Shown in pieces: positions 22,802 through 31,952 of a stretch of 64,000 bases of DNA. The stretch is from the IMG/VR virus record IMGVR_UViG_3300046660_000367, positions 34,276-98,275 of that record, one strand, 5' to 3'. Position numbers and translations under genes: made by a program. Every line of letters begins with the position of its first letter. The first letter of the stretch is position 1. This DNA is from a virus. Below the pieces are notes generated by a model that did not search any database, was not told the origin of the DNA, and saw only the letters and a program-made list of their open reading frames with translations.

Positions 22802-23338
22802 ATGGCACAACTGGCACAGCGTTACGTGCGCGCGGTCGGGTCGGGCAATCTGCGCTCCGACGAACTCCACTTCGACACCGATGTGCTGGCGGCGATGGCG
22901 CTGTCGTCCACCTATGGCGGGTTGCTGTTCCGCGCGAAGTATTTCAACGACCCGGCCAGCTACCGGCGCCTGCTCAACCAGTGGACGTGGATTGTGTCCA
23001 CCAAGGCGGAGCGGCGCGGCTGGCCGGTGCATATCCCGGTTGACAAGGTGGCCCGTATCTCCTTGCGTATATGGGCCAATGACGTGTGCCCGGCGTGCAC
23101 AGGGCGCAAGATGGTGACGATTTTCAACACACCCAGTCTGTCGGATAAGGCTTGCCCGTTGTGCAATGGCACCGGCAAGACCGAGCTGCGCTGTGACCAA
23201 AGTTTGCGTGATTACGTGCTGGACATGATCGAGGAATTGACCGCCGACGAGCGCAAGGCCGGGGCGCGCGGCGCCAGGAAACTTGGCAAACAGAACAGCG
23301 ACATCAGCGATTTCATGCCGGCGCAAAAAAATGCTTGA
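22802..23338 (+). CDS. zinc-finger antitermination-like protein (Q-type candidate)
   Basis: A 178-residue protein with CPACTGRK (about 98-105) and ACPLCNGTGK (about 121-130), two CxxC-G knuckles as in DnaJ-type and phage Q-type zinc fingers. It is the last gene of the early operon and is followed by a promoter-like and a terminator element before the late block, the arrangement of lambda Q. Antitermination is inferred. Confidence 0.55.
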   Translation: MAQLAQRYVRAVGSGNLRSDELHFDTDVLAAMALSSTYGGLLFRAKYFNDPASYRRLLNQWTWIVSTKAERRGWPVHIPVDKVARISLRIWANDVCPACTGRKMVTIFNTPSLSDKACPLCNGTGKTELRCDQSLRDYVLDMIEELTADERKAGARGARKLGKQNSDISDFMPAQKNA

Positions 23339-23416
23339 GTTTACGGCAAGGCACCTTTATGCTTGGCGCACTGCTGAGTTGATCGGGTTGTACTGCCCAC
23401 TTTGGACCCCTTTGCT

Positions 23417-23432
23417 TGGCATAATTCGGGCA
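23417..23432 (+). promoter_or_regulatory. candidate late promoter (extended -10)
   Basis: TGG followed by CATAAT (23417-23425) gives an extended -10 element without a good -35. Right after it come CGGG-CAAAA-CCCG with T7 (23427-23448), which could be a pause or a weak terminator. About 110 bases downstream lies a strong terminator. This is like lambda pR' and tR'. Confidence 0.4.
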
Positions 23433-23535
23433 AAACCCGTCTTTTTTTACGGGTGGCGCAAGCAGCCGGTTGGTAAAGGACGGCGACCCTTGATGCCCTT
23501 GTTCGCCCGTACCACAGCATTTCCCTTTTCGCAAC

Positions 23536-23567
23536 AAGCCCGCTCCCTCACCAGGCGCGGGCTTTTT
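23536..23567 (+). terminator. Rho-independent terminator before the fibre genes
   Basis: AAGCCCGC and GCGGGCTT (23536-23543, 23557-23564) form an 8-bp stem with a 13-base loop followed by T5. It stands between the Q-like gene and the first late gene, where a lambda-type antiterminator would act. Confidence 0.85.
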
Positions 23568-23650
23568 GCATTGGTTTACAGCTTTCGGGGCGCAAGACGC
23601 AAGACCACACCCCTATACCCGCCCGATCGGGCCTCTATAGGAGCATCACC

Positions 23651-23896
23651 ATGACGATTTCATCCGTGCGCGCCAAGATGGTTTGCAACAGCACGTCGCA
23701 GCCGACCCCCAGCGGCGCGGTCACGCGGGTTGACCTGGGCTGCGTCTACTCGAACGACAAGAGCGAGAACGCCGACTTCACCCGCTACACCCCATGGGGC
23801 AGCTGCCAGATGGGGATCGACGCCGAAGCGGCTGCCGCGATGTTCTTCGAGCCGGGCAAAAAGTATTACGTGACCTTCACCGAAGCGCCCGACTAA
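23651..23896 (+). CDS. small phage protein
   Basis: An 81-residue protein (SVRAKMVCNSTSQ, VDLGCVYSNDKSENADFTRY, MFFEPGKKYYVTFTEAPD). I recall close relatives in phages of Burkholderiales, always unannotated. It is a small beta-rich protein. A ribosome site TAGGAG precedes the ATG. Unknown role. Confidence 0.65.
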   Translation: MTISSVRAKMVCNSTSQPTPSGAVTRVDLGCVYSNDKSENADFTRYTPWGSCQMGIDAEAAAAMFFEPGKKYYVTFTEAPD

Positions 23897-23917
23897 GCAC
23901 GCTTGATTAGCTGATCT

Positions 23918-23947
23918 GGCCTTATTAGCTGCACAGCTAATCAGGCC
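23918..23947. repeat. 14-bp near-perfect inverted repeat
   Basis: GGCCTTATTAGCTG (23918-23931) pairs with CAGCTAATCAGGCC (23934-23947) with one mismatch. It lies just after the stop of the 81-residue gene and before the small gene at 23980. It could be a terminator without T run or an RNase-protecting hairpin. Confidence 0.7.
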
Positions 23948-23979
23948 GTTTCAGCTAAACCAACCCGCAGGAGGTTGCC

Positions 23980-24135
23980 ATGCCGACCGTGACCGCGCCG
24001 TCAAAAGAGGCTGTCCGACTATACCTGCAGGAGCGCGCCAACGCGCCCACGCCACCGGGCACGCCTGCGGAAATTCGCCGCCAGCTCGGCTGGTGGCTGC
24101 TCCCGCACAACAATCTCCCGCCAGGCTCACGCTGA
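23980..24135 (+). CDS. small hypothetical protein
   Basis: A 51-residue protein with a strong CAGGAGG ribosome site five bases before the ATG. It has a helix VRLYLQERANAP and ends RQLGWWLLPHNNLPPGSR. The good ribosome site and clean boundaries support it. Similar small proteins occur before phage virion genes; role unknown. Confidence 0.6.
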   Translation: MPTVTAPSKEAVRLYLQERANAPTPPGTPAEIRRQLGWWLLPHNNLPPGSR

Positions 24136-24161
24136 GACTGACGCCGACGTTCGCCTAGTTT

Positions 24162-24187
24162 AGCCCGCCTTGCGCGGGTTTTTTTTT
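24162..24187 (+). terminator. terminator-like hairpin before the 24199 gene
   Basis: CCCGC-CTTGC-GCGGG (24164-24178) is followed by nine T. It ends 12 bases before the next ATG, so it would lower but not abolish transcription of the fibre genes, or end transcripts from upstream. Confidence 0.8.
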
Positions 24188-24198
24188 GGAGTTCCGCC

Positions 24199-24618
24199 AT
24201 GGCTCTCGATACCCAATTGTCTAACGCTGCCGTCAACGCCGAAGGCGACGCCATGGCGACGCTGCTCAACAACGGCTATCTGCGCCTCTATAGCGGCAGC
24301 AAGCCGGCCACCGCCGACACGGCGCTGTCGGGCAACACGCTGCTGGCCGAACTGCGCTTTGGCGCCACCGCGTTCGGCGCGACCGCTGCCGGCGTGATGA
24401 CCGCCAACGCCATCACCGCCGACTCGTCGGCCGACAATTCCGGCACGGCGACCTGGTTTCGCGCGCTGAAGTCGGACGGCACCACCGCCATCCTGGATGG
24501 CACGGTGGGCACCTCCGGCGCCAACCTGAATATCGCCACCACCACCATCACGGCGGCGCAAACGGTGTCCTGCTCGGCGTTTACGCACACGCTCAACAAA
24601 GCCACTTCGGGCCTGTAA
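24199..24618 (+). CDS. virion-associated protein, paralogue of the 56202 product
   Basis: A 139-residue protein, all beta by appearance. YSGSKPATADTA, the GVMTANAI segment, SGTATWFRALKSDGTTAIL and TSGANLNIATTTITA match the same segments in the 256-residue protein at 56202-56972. This kind of protein is seen beside phage fibres and decoration proteins. A likely role is in the capsid or fibre surface. Confidence 0.65.
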   Translation: MALDTQLSNAAVNAEGDAMATLLNNGYLRLYSGSKPATADTALSGNTLLAELRFGATAFGATAAGVMTANAITADSSADNSGTATWFRALKSDGTTAILDGTVGTSGANLNIATTTITAAQTVSCSAFTHTLNKATSGL

Positions 24619-24648
24619 GCGGGCGCGGGCAGACGGTAGGGGCGCGGC

Positions 24649-27357
24649 ATGGCGACTTTCTACATGGACCTGGTGGGCGGTAACGATTCCAACAACGGCA
24701 CCTCGTTTGCGAATCGCTGGAAGTCCTTTGCCTCCGGCGCGACCGCCGCGCGCACCGCGCCGGGTGACACGATCCGCGTCATGTCCTCCCCCGATCCCAC
24801 GCTGGTAGGCAACGCCACCTGGACTCAAAACAGCAAGACCATCACGCTGGCGTCTGCCGTCACCCTGAACATCACCGATTGCGAGACTGCCTGGACGGCC
24901 AGCGCGAACGTCACCAGCACCGCCGACACCGCGCAGTTCAAGGAGAACACCAGGTCGGCCAAGCATGTGATCGCGGGAGCGTTCACCACCGGCTTGTGCG
25001 CCTATCTCGCCCCGCTCAACATATCCGGTGTGTCGATCAGCAACCGCGCGTCCAACATCGTCGGCGCAGCCTCACTGACCTTGGCCGTGAATGCCAACGC
25101 GGACGAAGGTCTGCAAACCATCACATTGCCGTTCAGCGTGCTATACAACGGAGTTTATTACAGCACGGTAACGGTATCGTCAAATAGCTGGATGGCATTC
25201 GGCAGCACCTCGACCAACGCATATTCCGGCCTGTCAGCGTCAAACCCGCCGCTGCCGACCATCCTGATCGGCGCCAGCGACGGAAGCTGGCAGCGCGTGT
25301 ATTACGGCACCGAGGGCAGTACCTTCCGTATCCGGGTCGAAGGCACGAATGCTACTTCCGGCACTGTAGGATCACCGACGTGGGTGTGGGAGATCACCTT
25401 TGACTCGACTGCCCCAGGCACCATCAAGATCGATATGGCGAGCAACAGCTACCGTGCCACGCCGGTATCGGGCCTGTCGGATGGGCTTGGCAACTACATC
25501 GCCACCTTTGCCAGTGGAGTGTCGAACACCGGCTACACACTAACTCAAACAGCCACGCCCCTGACCTTAGACTTGTCGGGCTACCAGCAGGTCAGTTTTT
25601 GGGTGTACGCCAACGCCGCCATCACCGCCAACACCTTGTCGCTGCGCCTGTGCACCGACACCGCTGGCGCGACCTCAGTCCACACGATCCCTATCCCGTC
25701 GAACAACCAGGCTTCGCTGTGGTGGCCGGTAACGGTGGACCTGGGTACGAACATGAATTCCGCCATCAAGTCGGTCGCGCTGTACCAGGACGTGGATATC
25801 GCGGCAGTCACGGTGCAGATCGATAACATCATCGCCTGCAAGGCGGTCAGCAGCGCCAATTCGCTCTCGCTGACCTCGCTGATCGGCAAGGTGTGGAACT
25901 TGAACTGGGCGGCATCAACCACCTATGCCGCCAACGATATTCGTAAGCCGACACCACAGAACCGCAATGGCTTTCGCTACAAGGTGACAGCAGGCGGCGG
26001 CGGTAATTCTGGCAGCACAGAACCGACTTGGCCGCTGGAGATCGGCGCGACCATCACTGATGGCGCGCTGACCTGGGCCTGCGACGATCTGGAGGACACT
26101 TGGTACGGCATCCAGTCGATCAACGGCACCACTGTCAAACTCGATAATGGCCCGCAGACGCTGGGTAACGCGGGGCGTGGCTATGCAGGCACTACTGAGA
26201 CGGTGGCCACCTACAAGCGCGAAACCATCAAGCAGGCGATGGTTGGTACGTTTACCGCATTTAATGTTGTACAAGAGGCCGGCACGGTAGGTAGCCCGAT
26301 CACCTACAGCGGTGGCTGGAACAGTACGGACATGGCCACGCAGACCGGGGAAACCTGGATCGATGGACAGCATGGCAGCTACAACTACGGCTACCACCTG
26401 AACAACGTCTCGTACCTCACGTTCGACAACCTGAACACCGTGCGCTGTTATCAAGCCCTGGTGGGGTTGTCCACCATGGCCGGCCTACTCATTAAGAACT
26501 GCCACACCAACAACAACCTCGACACCGCGATATCGTTTGGTAACAACGGCCTCAACGCGCCATCCTCTGTAATTGGCTGCGTGGCCGACAACAATGGCTA
26601 TGCAGGGCTTAGCCTCGCCAATCCCATGGTGGGGGTCCGCCGCGCGTCCATGAACAGTAACAACCAATATGGCGTGATAGTTACTGGCGGAACTAATCAA
26701 AACCCCTTCCAGGACATCGCTGCCAAAAATAACAGCCAGGTCGGCTTTATGCTATCGGGGGCAGCCTTTCCGATAAAAGTGGCGCGGCTGGTAACTGCAT
26801 CGAACGCCAGTGCAGGGGTGTCTATCGGTGCGGGGGTAATTCTGCTCAACAGCTCCATTACCGACACCACCAAGTTCAGTGGATTTAACGTTGGCAGCAA
26901 TCTCAGCGTGTATTCGCAAAAAGACGGCGGGGTGGCCGATACGCACGTTATCACGACGTATGGCGGTACGATCATTTCCACCACCGACCAGCGCCATACT
27001 GTACCGGGGATTGCCTGGAAATTCCGCCCCACCGACACCTACCGGATTGCATCCTACCCGCTCGCCTTGTCGGTGGCCAAGATCGCCTGCGCGGCGAACG
27101 CGGCTGTTTCCGTGTCGATCTGGACCCGCCGTGACAACACCAACATCAAGGGCCAGTTGATCCTGCGCGGCGGGCAGATCGCCGGTGTCCCCAGCGACAT
27201 CGCCGTGAGCTGCACACCGTCCATCAACACCTGGACCCAATCTGGCAACCTCACCTTCACGCCGACCGAGGCGGGCGTGGTGGAGCTTTTCTTTGAGGTG
27301 TGGGACGGCGTGGGCACCAGCAATGCGTTCTGGGTCGATGACGAGTTGATCAGCTAA
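24649..27357 (+). CDS. tailspike/fibre-like protein with beta-helix and NIDO-like module
   Basis: A 902-residue protein. It begins like a fibre base (MATFYMDLVGGNDSNNGTSF). Residues about 150-300 hold a beta-sandwich module shared with the 57003-59390 product (VYYGTEGSTFRIRVEG, WVWEITFDSTAPGTIKIDM). Residues 450-780 have beta-helix-type repeats (DTAISFGNNGLN, VIGCVADNNGYAGLSLANP) as in tailspikes. The C-terminal 150 residues look like a jelly-roll binding domain. It probably binds or cleaves host surface glycan; no catalytic residues can be named. Confidence 0.75.
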   Translation: MATFYMDLVGGNDSNNGTSFANRWKSFASGATAARTAPGDTIRVMSSPDPTLVGNATWTQNSKTITLASAVTLNITDCETAWTASANVTSTADTAQFKENTRSAKHVIAGAFTTGLCAYLAPLNISGVSISNRASNIVGAASLTLAVNANADEGLQTITLPFSVLYNGVYYSTVTVSSNSWMAFGSTSTNAYSGLSASNPPLPTILIGASDGSWQRVYYGTEGSTFRIRVEGTNATSGTVGSPTWVWEITFDSTAPGTIKIDMASNSYRATPVSGLSDGLGNYIATFASGVSNTGYTLTQTATPLTLDLSGYQQVSFWVYANAAITANTLSLRLCTDTAGATSVHTIPIPSNNQASLWWPVTVDLGTNMNSAIKSVALYQDVDIAAVTVQIDNIIACKAVSSANSLSLTSLIGKVWNLNWAASTTYAANDIRKPTPQNRNGFRYKVTAGGGGNSGSTEPTWPLEIGATITDGALTWACDDLEDTWYGIQSINGTTVKLDNGPQTLGNAGRGYAGTTETVATYKRETIKQAMVGTFTAFNVVQEAGTVGSPITYSGGWNSTDMATQTGETWIDGQHGSYNYGYHLNNVSYLTFDNLNTVRCYQALVGLSTMAGLLIKNCHTNNNLDTAISFGNNGLNAPSSVIGCVADNNGYAGLSLANPMVGVRRASMNSNNQYGVIVTGGTNQNPFQDIAAKNNSQVGFMLSGAAFPIKVARLVTASNASAGVSIGAGVILLNSSITDTTKFSGFNVGSNLSVYSQKDGGVADTHVITTYGGTIISTTDQRHTVPGIAWKFRPTDTYRIASYPLALSVAKIACAANAAVSVSIWTRRDNTNIKGQLILRGGQIAGVPSDIAVSCTPSINTWTQSGNLTFTPTEAGVVELFFEVWDGVGTSNAFWVDDELIS

Positions 27358-27368
27358 GGAGGGCGGCC

Positions 27369-29528
27369 ATGGCGAACCCTCCCGATCCATCCAACGTTAA
27401 ACTGCTGTGTCACTTCAACGGCAGCGACGGCCAGACAACGACTACCGATTCGTCGCTGAATGCACGTACCTTAACTGCAAACTCCACCTACGGCGGCGTG
27501 CTATCGACTGCACAAAGCAAATTCGGAGGCGCATCACTCGCATTAGGCGGGGTTAATGGGTCAGCCGTGCCGTATTCGGGCTTTTTTGCGGCCGACAGCG
27601 ATGATTTTGCTTTTGGTGCCGGTCAATTCACGATTGAATCGTGGGCCTACTTTGCCGCAGCCCCCGGTGGCTCCGTACTTTCCATCATGCAGCAATGGGG
27701 GAGCGCGCCTAATCTAGGCTTCTTCTTCGGCATGGTCAGCGGAGCTTTGGCGTTCTACTACTCCACTACGGGGTCAGACAACCCGAACGTCGGCGCGGCG
27801 TGGACCCCAACACTGAATACGTGGTATCACATCGCCGTTGACCGCGATGCCTCTAACGTGCTTCGCGTCTACGTGGATGGCGCGGTACTGGCCAGCGCGA
27901 CCGTAGCGTCAACGTTATTTAATAGTAACCTTGCCGTGGTTGCTGGCGGGCTTTCCTCATCTTGGCCCGGCATCAATGGCTATGTCGATGATCTGCGCGT
28001 GGTCAAGGGGGAGGCGGTCTACGGTGGCGCGTTCACCCGGCCTGCCGCCGCGCTGCCGGACCCGGTGTTGACCATGGCACAGCGCATCGCCGGTATGGAC
28101 TGGGCTTTTGCTGGCCAGCCGTTCGTGCAGGTTGCCAAATCCGGCATCGACACCAGCACCCTGGACGTGGCGCAGGACGGCCAGCCCTTCTCGGCCTCCT
28201 ATGTACTGGCCAGCAGCGGCTCGGCCGCCAGCGGCAGCACCCGCCAGGCGCAAACCGTGACGGCCACCGGATCAACCGGCGTGAATGCCACGGTGGCCAC
28301 CAGCCAGGGGCAGCGCGCCACTGCCACGGCGGCACTGGCTGCCAACGCCACGGCTGCCACAGCCCAGGCGCAGACTGTTGGTGCCACGGCCACGCTGGGC
28401 GCGGACACGACCGCCAGCACCGGCCAGGCCCAGTCTGTGGCCGGGGCACTGGCCAGTAGCGAAGGGGCGACACAAGCGTTCACCGCACAGGCGCAGAGCG
28501 TGGCAGCGCTGGGCGAGGTGCGCAGCGACATGACAGCGGCCACCAGCCAGGCGCAATCCGTCGCCGCGGTTGCGGCAGTGGGCGTGGGCGCCACGGCCAG
28601 CACGGCCCAAGCGCAGAGCATCACAGCGACAGCGGTTGTCGCTGCGGCTGTGAGCGTGGCAACAAGACAAGGCCAGAGCGCAAGCGCAACCGGCCAGATC
28701 GCGGTGGACGCGGTGATCACCACCAGCCAGGCACAGTCCACGACCGCCAGCACCGCGCAAGAATTAGTCTGCAGCGTGGCCACCGGCCAGGCGCAGGGCA
28801 GTATCGCTGCTGCCAGCGTGGCCGTGGCGGCATTGGCCGGCACCGCGCAGGCCGGACAGGCAGCGCAGGCGCAGGGCCAGGTTAGTACCGATGCGCTGGC
28901 GGCGACCGCACAAGGCCAGTCGGCCAGCGCTGCCGCCGCGTTGTCAGCTTCGGCCAGCGTGGCGACTGCGCAGGCGCAGCGCGTGGCGGCCACCGGCCAG
29001 AGCGGCAGCGACAGCCAGAGCAGCAGCAGCCAGGCCCAAAGCAGCAGGGGCGATTTACTCGCCATCAGCGACGGGCAGGGCGTACAGACCTATCAGGCAG
29101 GTCAGACGGTGCAGGCCAGCGGCGAGCTGTCGGTGGCGTTCGCGGTCGAGACGCAGCAGGGGCAAGTAACCATTGCCAGCCTCGGCGTGGCCATGGACAG
29201 CAGCGCGACCACGGCGCAGGCGCAAGGCACGCATGGCGTGATTGTCGCGGGCGTGGACGGCATCGCCAGCACCGGCCAGGCCGGGCAGTCGGTCCATGGC
29301 AGCATCATCGAGTTTGTGCAGCAAGTGGGCGCCATCGCGGTGGGCCAGATCAGTGTGCGCCAGGCGGTCAGCGGGCAATTCGGGATGGCGCTGGCGGTGC
29401 AAGTCCATAGTTGCCTCCGACAGCGCCAGGCAGTCAACGGGCGGGTCGGGATGACGGCATCGGTGCAAGCCCATAGCCGCATCCGGCCAGTCCTGGCTGC
29501 TTACACCAATTTGAGGCCCGCACAATGA
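27369..29528 (+). CDS. fibre protein: LamG-like domain plus 20-residue repeats
   Basis: A 719-residue protein. Residues 1-220 form a LamG/concanavalin-like domain (NVKLLCHFNGSDGQTTT, FTIESWAYFAA, TWYHIAVDRDASNVLRVYVD). Residues about 285-650 consist of some 16 copies of a 20-residue unit with QAQSVTATA-like cores, rich in Ala, Thr and Ser and without Cys or Pro. The repeated part would form a thin flexible or coiled stalk. The C-terminus carries further Q-V repeats. Adjacent to the tailspike gene; likely a receptor-binding or accessory fibre. Confidence 0.75.
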   Translation: MANPPDPSNVKLLCHFNGSDGQTTTTDSSLNARTLTANSTYGGVLSTAQSKFGGASLALGGVNGSAVPYSGFFAADSDDFAFGAGQFTIESWAYFAAAPGGSVLSIMQQWGSAPNLGFFFGMVSGALAFYYSTTGSDNPNVGAAWTPTLNTWYHIAVDRDASNVLRVYVDGAVLASATVASTLFNSNLAVVAGGLSSSWPGINGYVDDLRVVKGEAVYGGAFTRPAAALPDPVLTMAQRIAGMDWAFAGQPFVQVAKSGIDTSTLDVAQDGQPFSASYVLASSGSAASGSTRQAQTVTATGSTGVNATVATSQGQRATATAALAANATAATAQAQTVGATATLGADTTASTGQAQSVAGALASSEGATQAFTAQAQSVAALGEVRSDMTAATSQAQSVAAVAAVGVGATASTAQAQSITATAVVAAAVSVATRQGQSASATGQIAVDAVITTSQAQSTTASTAQELVCSVATGQAQGSIAAASVAVAALAGTAQAGQAAQAQGQVSTDALAATAQGQSASAAAALSASASVATAQAQRVAATGQSGSDSQSSSSQAQSSRGDLLAISDGQGVQTYQAGQTVQASGELSVAFAVETQQGQVTIASLGVAMDSSATTAQAQGTHGVIVAGVDGIASTGQAGQSVHGSIIEFVQQVGAIAVGQISVRQAVSGQFGMALAVQVHSCLRQRQAVNGRVGMTASVQAHSRIRPVLAAYTNLRPAQ
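28215..29300 (+). repeat. 60-bp-period coding repeats of the fibre gene
   Basis: The codons for the Q-A-Q motif recur about every 60 bases (20 codons) through most of this stretch. A few units are longer or carry insertions. Such repeats recombine easily, so fibre length could vary between isolates. Confidence 0.7.
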
Positions 29529-29851
29529 CCACGATCACCTTACTGTATATCGGCAACGACAATATCCTGGAAGTGTGCCATGTGCGCCAGGAACTGACCG
29601 GCGACTTTCTTAACAGCGCCACGGTGTCGGTGACGCTGTTTGACGAGGACGGCACGGAAGTGACAGGCGACACCTGGCCCAAGCCCATGCCCTATGTGGA
29701 CAGCAGCAAGGGCGTGTACCGCGCCCTGCTGCCGGCCAGCCTGGACTTGCTGCCCAATGGGCGCTATGTGGCGGAGATCAACGTGGACGCGGGGGCCGGA
29801 TTGCTGGGCCAGTGGAGCGTCAATTGCGTGGCGCGCGTGCGCGACAGTTAA
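29525..29851 (+). CDS. small virion-associated protein
   Basis: A 108-residue beta-rich protein (VCHVRQELTGDFLNSATVSV, GRYVAEINVDAGAGLLGQW). It overlaps the fibre stop by four bases. It resembles the small proteins that follow fibre genes and decorate them. No family is certain. Confidence 0.6.
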   Translation: MTTITLLYIGNDNILEVCHVRQELTGDFLNSATVSVTLFDEDGTEVTGDTWPKPMPYVDSSKGVYRALLPASLDLLPNGRYVAEINVDAGAGLLGQWSVNCVARVRDS

Positions 29852-29864
29852 AAACCGCCCCGGA

Positions 29865-30140
29865 TTAACCGGAGTGATCATCCAGCCACTCTCCCGAATG
29901 ACCTTCCTCGTTCAGACTTTGCACCACGGAACCACCACCTTGCGCATCCAAGCTCTTGAGCTTGTCGATGAGTTGTGACGCCTCGGCCACGTTCAGGCCT
30001 TTGATCCAGCTTTCGACAGTGCCGCTACGCGCTCGCATGGTGACGCCAAAGTCCTTGTAGCGCCGATCCATGAAGCGTACCGAGTAGCCGTTCTTGGCGA
30101 GCAGCGTCAGAATGTAATTCGTCTGCTTTTCCGTCGTCAT
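29865..30140 (-). CDS. hypothetical protein, last gene of the minus accessory cluster
   Basis: A 91-residue protein. It starts TTEKQTNYILTLLAKNGYSV, a pattern seen in small phage proteins that begin TxxQ...LL, and has a helix NVAEASQLIDKLKSLDAQ. It converges with the virion gene 13 bases away. Unknown role. Confidence 0.65.
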   Translation of the reverse strand: MTTEKQTNYILTLLAKNGYSVRFMDRRYKDFGVTMRARSGTVESWIKGLNVAEASQLIDKLKSLDAQGGGSVVQSLNEEGHSGEWLDDHSG

Positions 30141-30159
30141 GATTAGCTCCCCATGTAAG

Positions 30160-30726
30160 TTAAAACGGCAACCGCCGGCAATCGTGGGCGAACCGAACCA
30201 GCGCGTGCAGCAGGTCTACTCCAGGCTGCGTGTCGGCGTCGAAGCTGGGATTGAGCGCTTTCGCGGCATCGACAGCAGCGGTGAGGCCCTTGCGCACCAC
30301 CTCCTGCCCGGCCTCGTCCAGCGGTGGTGGGGCGGCTTCCTCGCGCACGATCTTGTTGTCCTGCGTGAGGTACAGTTCGCGGTCCGTCAGCATGATGTCC
30401 GCATACACCCACGGCCATTGGGTGAAGCGTTCCATATGGTATCGCTCCAGATGCAAGCGTTTCGATTTTTCATGCCGGTCGGTTTCAGCTTCAAACCATG
30501 CGAGGTTGGGTGGCAGGTCGAATATGCCGTCGTTGACCCAGCTGCGCAGCATGTTTGCGTCAGCGTCCGTGGCATCGGCGGGGATTTGCGGCTTGGCCGG
30601 TCCATCGAAGGGGTCAGCCTCGGGCATGAACCAGGCCGGAATGTCACGCGGGGCGCGTGCGGCGAAGTAGTCGAGCAGCGTGGCGCTCGATGCGGGGATT
30701 TCTGCGGCTGGCGATGTGTCGTTCAT
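30160..30726 (-). CDS. hypothetical phage protein
   Basis: A 188-residue protein. It begins with a LLDYFAARAPRDIPAWF segment, which recurs at the N-terminus of many phage accessory proteins. The start at 30726 was chosen by the ribosome site AGGAGAACCAC just before it; the 31 codons upstream have none. C-terminal half is helical. Role unknown. Confidence 0.65.
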   Translation of the reverse strand: MNDTSPAAEIPASSATLLDYFAARAPRDIPAWFMPEADPFDGPAKPQIPADATDADANMLRSWVNDGIFDLPPNLAWFEAETDRHEKSKRLHLERYHMERFTQWPWVYADIMLTDRELYLTQDNKIVREEAAPPPLDEAGQEVVRKGLTAAVDAAKALNPSFDADTQPGVDLLHALVRFAHDCRRLPF

Positions 30727-30752
30727 GTGGTTCTCCTGTTGGTGGTGGGTAG

Positions 30753-31193
30753 TTACTGCAAAGTAGGCAACAGCAGCGGCTGCGCGTTCCGATAGCGCTC
30801 CTGGTAGCCGTCCTCCCAAGGAAAGGCGCCGTTCTGCGGATCGGGCCAGACCACTTGCAGCGCGCGGTAATCGGGATTGCGGTACAGCGCCTGGAACATG
30901 AACTGGTCGGCCATGGCGCGCTCGGCCTGGACCAGTTGCACGTCAGCGGCCAGCACGTCCTGCAGGCGGGTATAGCTTGGCAGGACTTCGCCGTCGCTCA
31001 TGCGCTGGGCCAGCGTGTTCAGCGCGAAGCCGGCGACCTCGAAGGGCAGCGAGAAGGTGATCAGTTCGGGCAGGTGCTTGTCGGTCAGGCCGATGGTGTA
31101 GGCGAAGCTGGGCGTGTCGTTACTGCCGCCGACTAGCTGCACCATCCAGCCGACGCGGGCGATGATCTGCTCAGGGGTTTCAAGTTTGCGCAT
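30753..31193 (-). CDS. DUF4262 protein
   Basis: A 146-residue protein matching DUF4262: VGWMVQLVGGSNDTPSFAYT, IGLTDKHLPELITFSLP, LYRNPDYRALQVVWPDPQNG and PWEDGY at the end. The family is common in plasmids, phages and islands; its activity is unknown. Confidence 0.85.
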   Translation of the reverse strand: MRKLETPEQIIARVGWMVQLVGGSNDTPSFAYTIGLTDKHLPELITFSLPFEVAGFALNTLAQRMSDGEVLPSYTRLQDVLAADVQLVQAERAMADQFMFQALYRNPDYRALQVVWPDPQNGAFPWEDGYQERYRNAQPLLLPTLQ

Positions 31194-31195
31194 GG

Positions 31196-31942
31196 TCAGC
31201 TCCCCATGAACACTTCAAACAGCGGCACCGAACCACCAGAGGCAACAGGGGTCAGGTTCTCGAAGAACACATGGTCGCCAAGGTCGTCTTTGATGACCGA
31301 CTTGTGCAGCAGCCAGATGATCTCGGCATAGCTCATGTCGTGCGTGCCGTCGCCGATGTGCTTGATGTTTTTCTTGCCCCGGAACCGCCAGCTGCGCGGG
31401 AACCGAATGTCCAGCTCAGTCAAGCCGGACAGTGCGGCCAGCCGGGTAACGTCATACGGCTTGATTGCCGGGTTGTCGCCGTGGATATCCTGCTCCTGTA
31501 CCGCTACAGCCGCCATAAATGCAGCGGGCGACTCGGGCAGGTTTTCGGGGAGCATGGGCCATTGAAAACGGCGTCCGAACAGCGGATGCAGTTCTTCTTC
31601 CGTGTATTCCTCGTCGTCCTCGTCGTCCTCGCACTCCGGTTCGGGCATGAAGCCCTCGGCCAGCGCGACCTGCTTCGATGTAGTGTAGAAGGTGGCGTAG
31701 TCATCGGCGACACTGCCGTTGTCTTGCAGATCGATGCCAAGCGCCTTCCAGCGGTCGAGCAGGGCAACGGCATCGGCCAGCGCCGTGCGGAACTCGTCGA
31801 AGCTGGCCGCGTCGATGGCGAGGTACTTGTTGCGCCACAGGTAGCTGTAGGTGGTGCCTTCGGGCGCGTTGCGGATGGTGGCGGCATCCTCGGCGCTCAG
31901 GCCGGGATGGACGGTTTCCTGCGGGGTCTTACGCTTGGTCAT
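31196..31942 (-). CDS. hypothetical acidic protein
   Basis: A 248-residue protein with an acidic middle (ECEDDEDDEEYTEEEL, residues 101-116) and an RFPRSWRFRGKKNIKHIGDG stretch. The start at 31942 follows AGGAG. The C-terminal part reads as beta strands and a VASGGSVPLFEVF end. It overlaps the DUF4262 start region closely. No family recognised. Confidence 0.65.
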   Translation of the reverse strand: MTKRKTPQETVHPGLSAEDAATIRNAPEGTTYSYLWRNKYLAIDAASFDEFRTALADAVALLDRWKALGIDLQDNGSVADDYATFYTTSKQVALAEGFMPEPECEDDEDDEEYTEEELHPLFGRRFQWPMLPENLPESPAAFMAAVAVQEQDIHGDNPAIKPYDVTRLAALSGLTELDIRFPRSWRFRGKKNIKHIGDGTHDMSYAEIIWLLHKSVIKDDLGDHVFFENLTPVASGGSVPLFEVFMGS

Positions 31943-31952
31943 GCTGGTTCTC

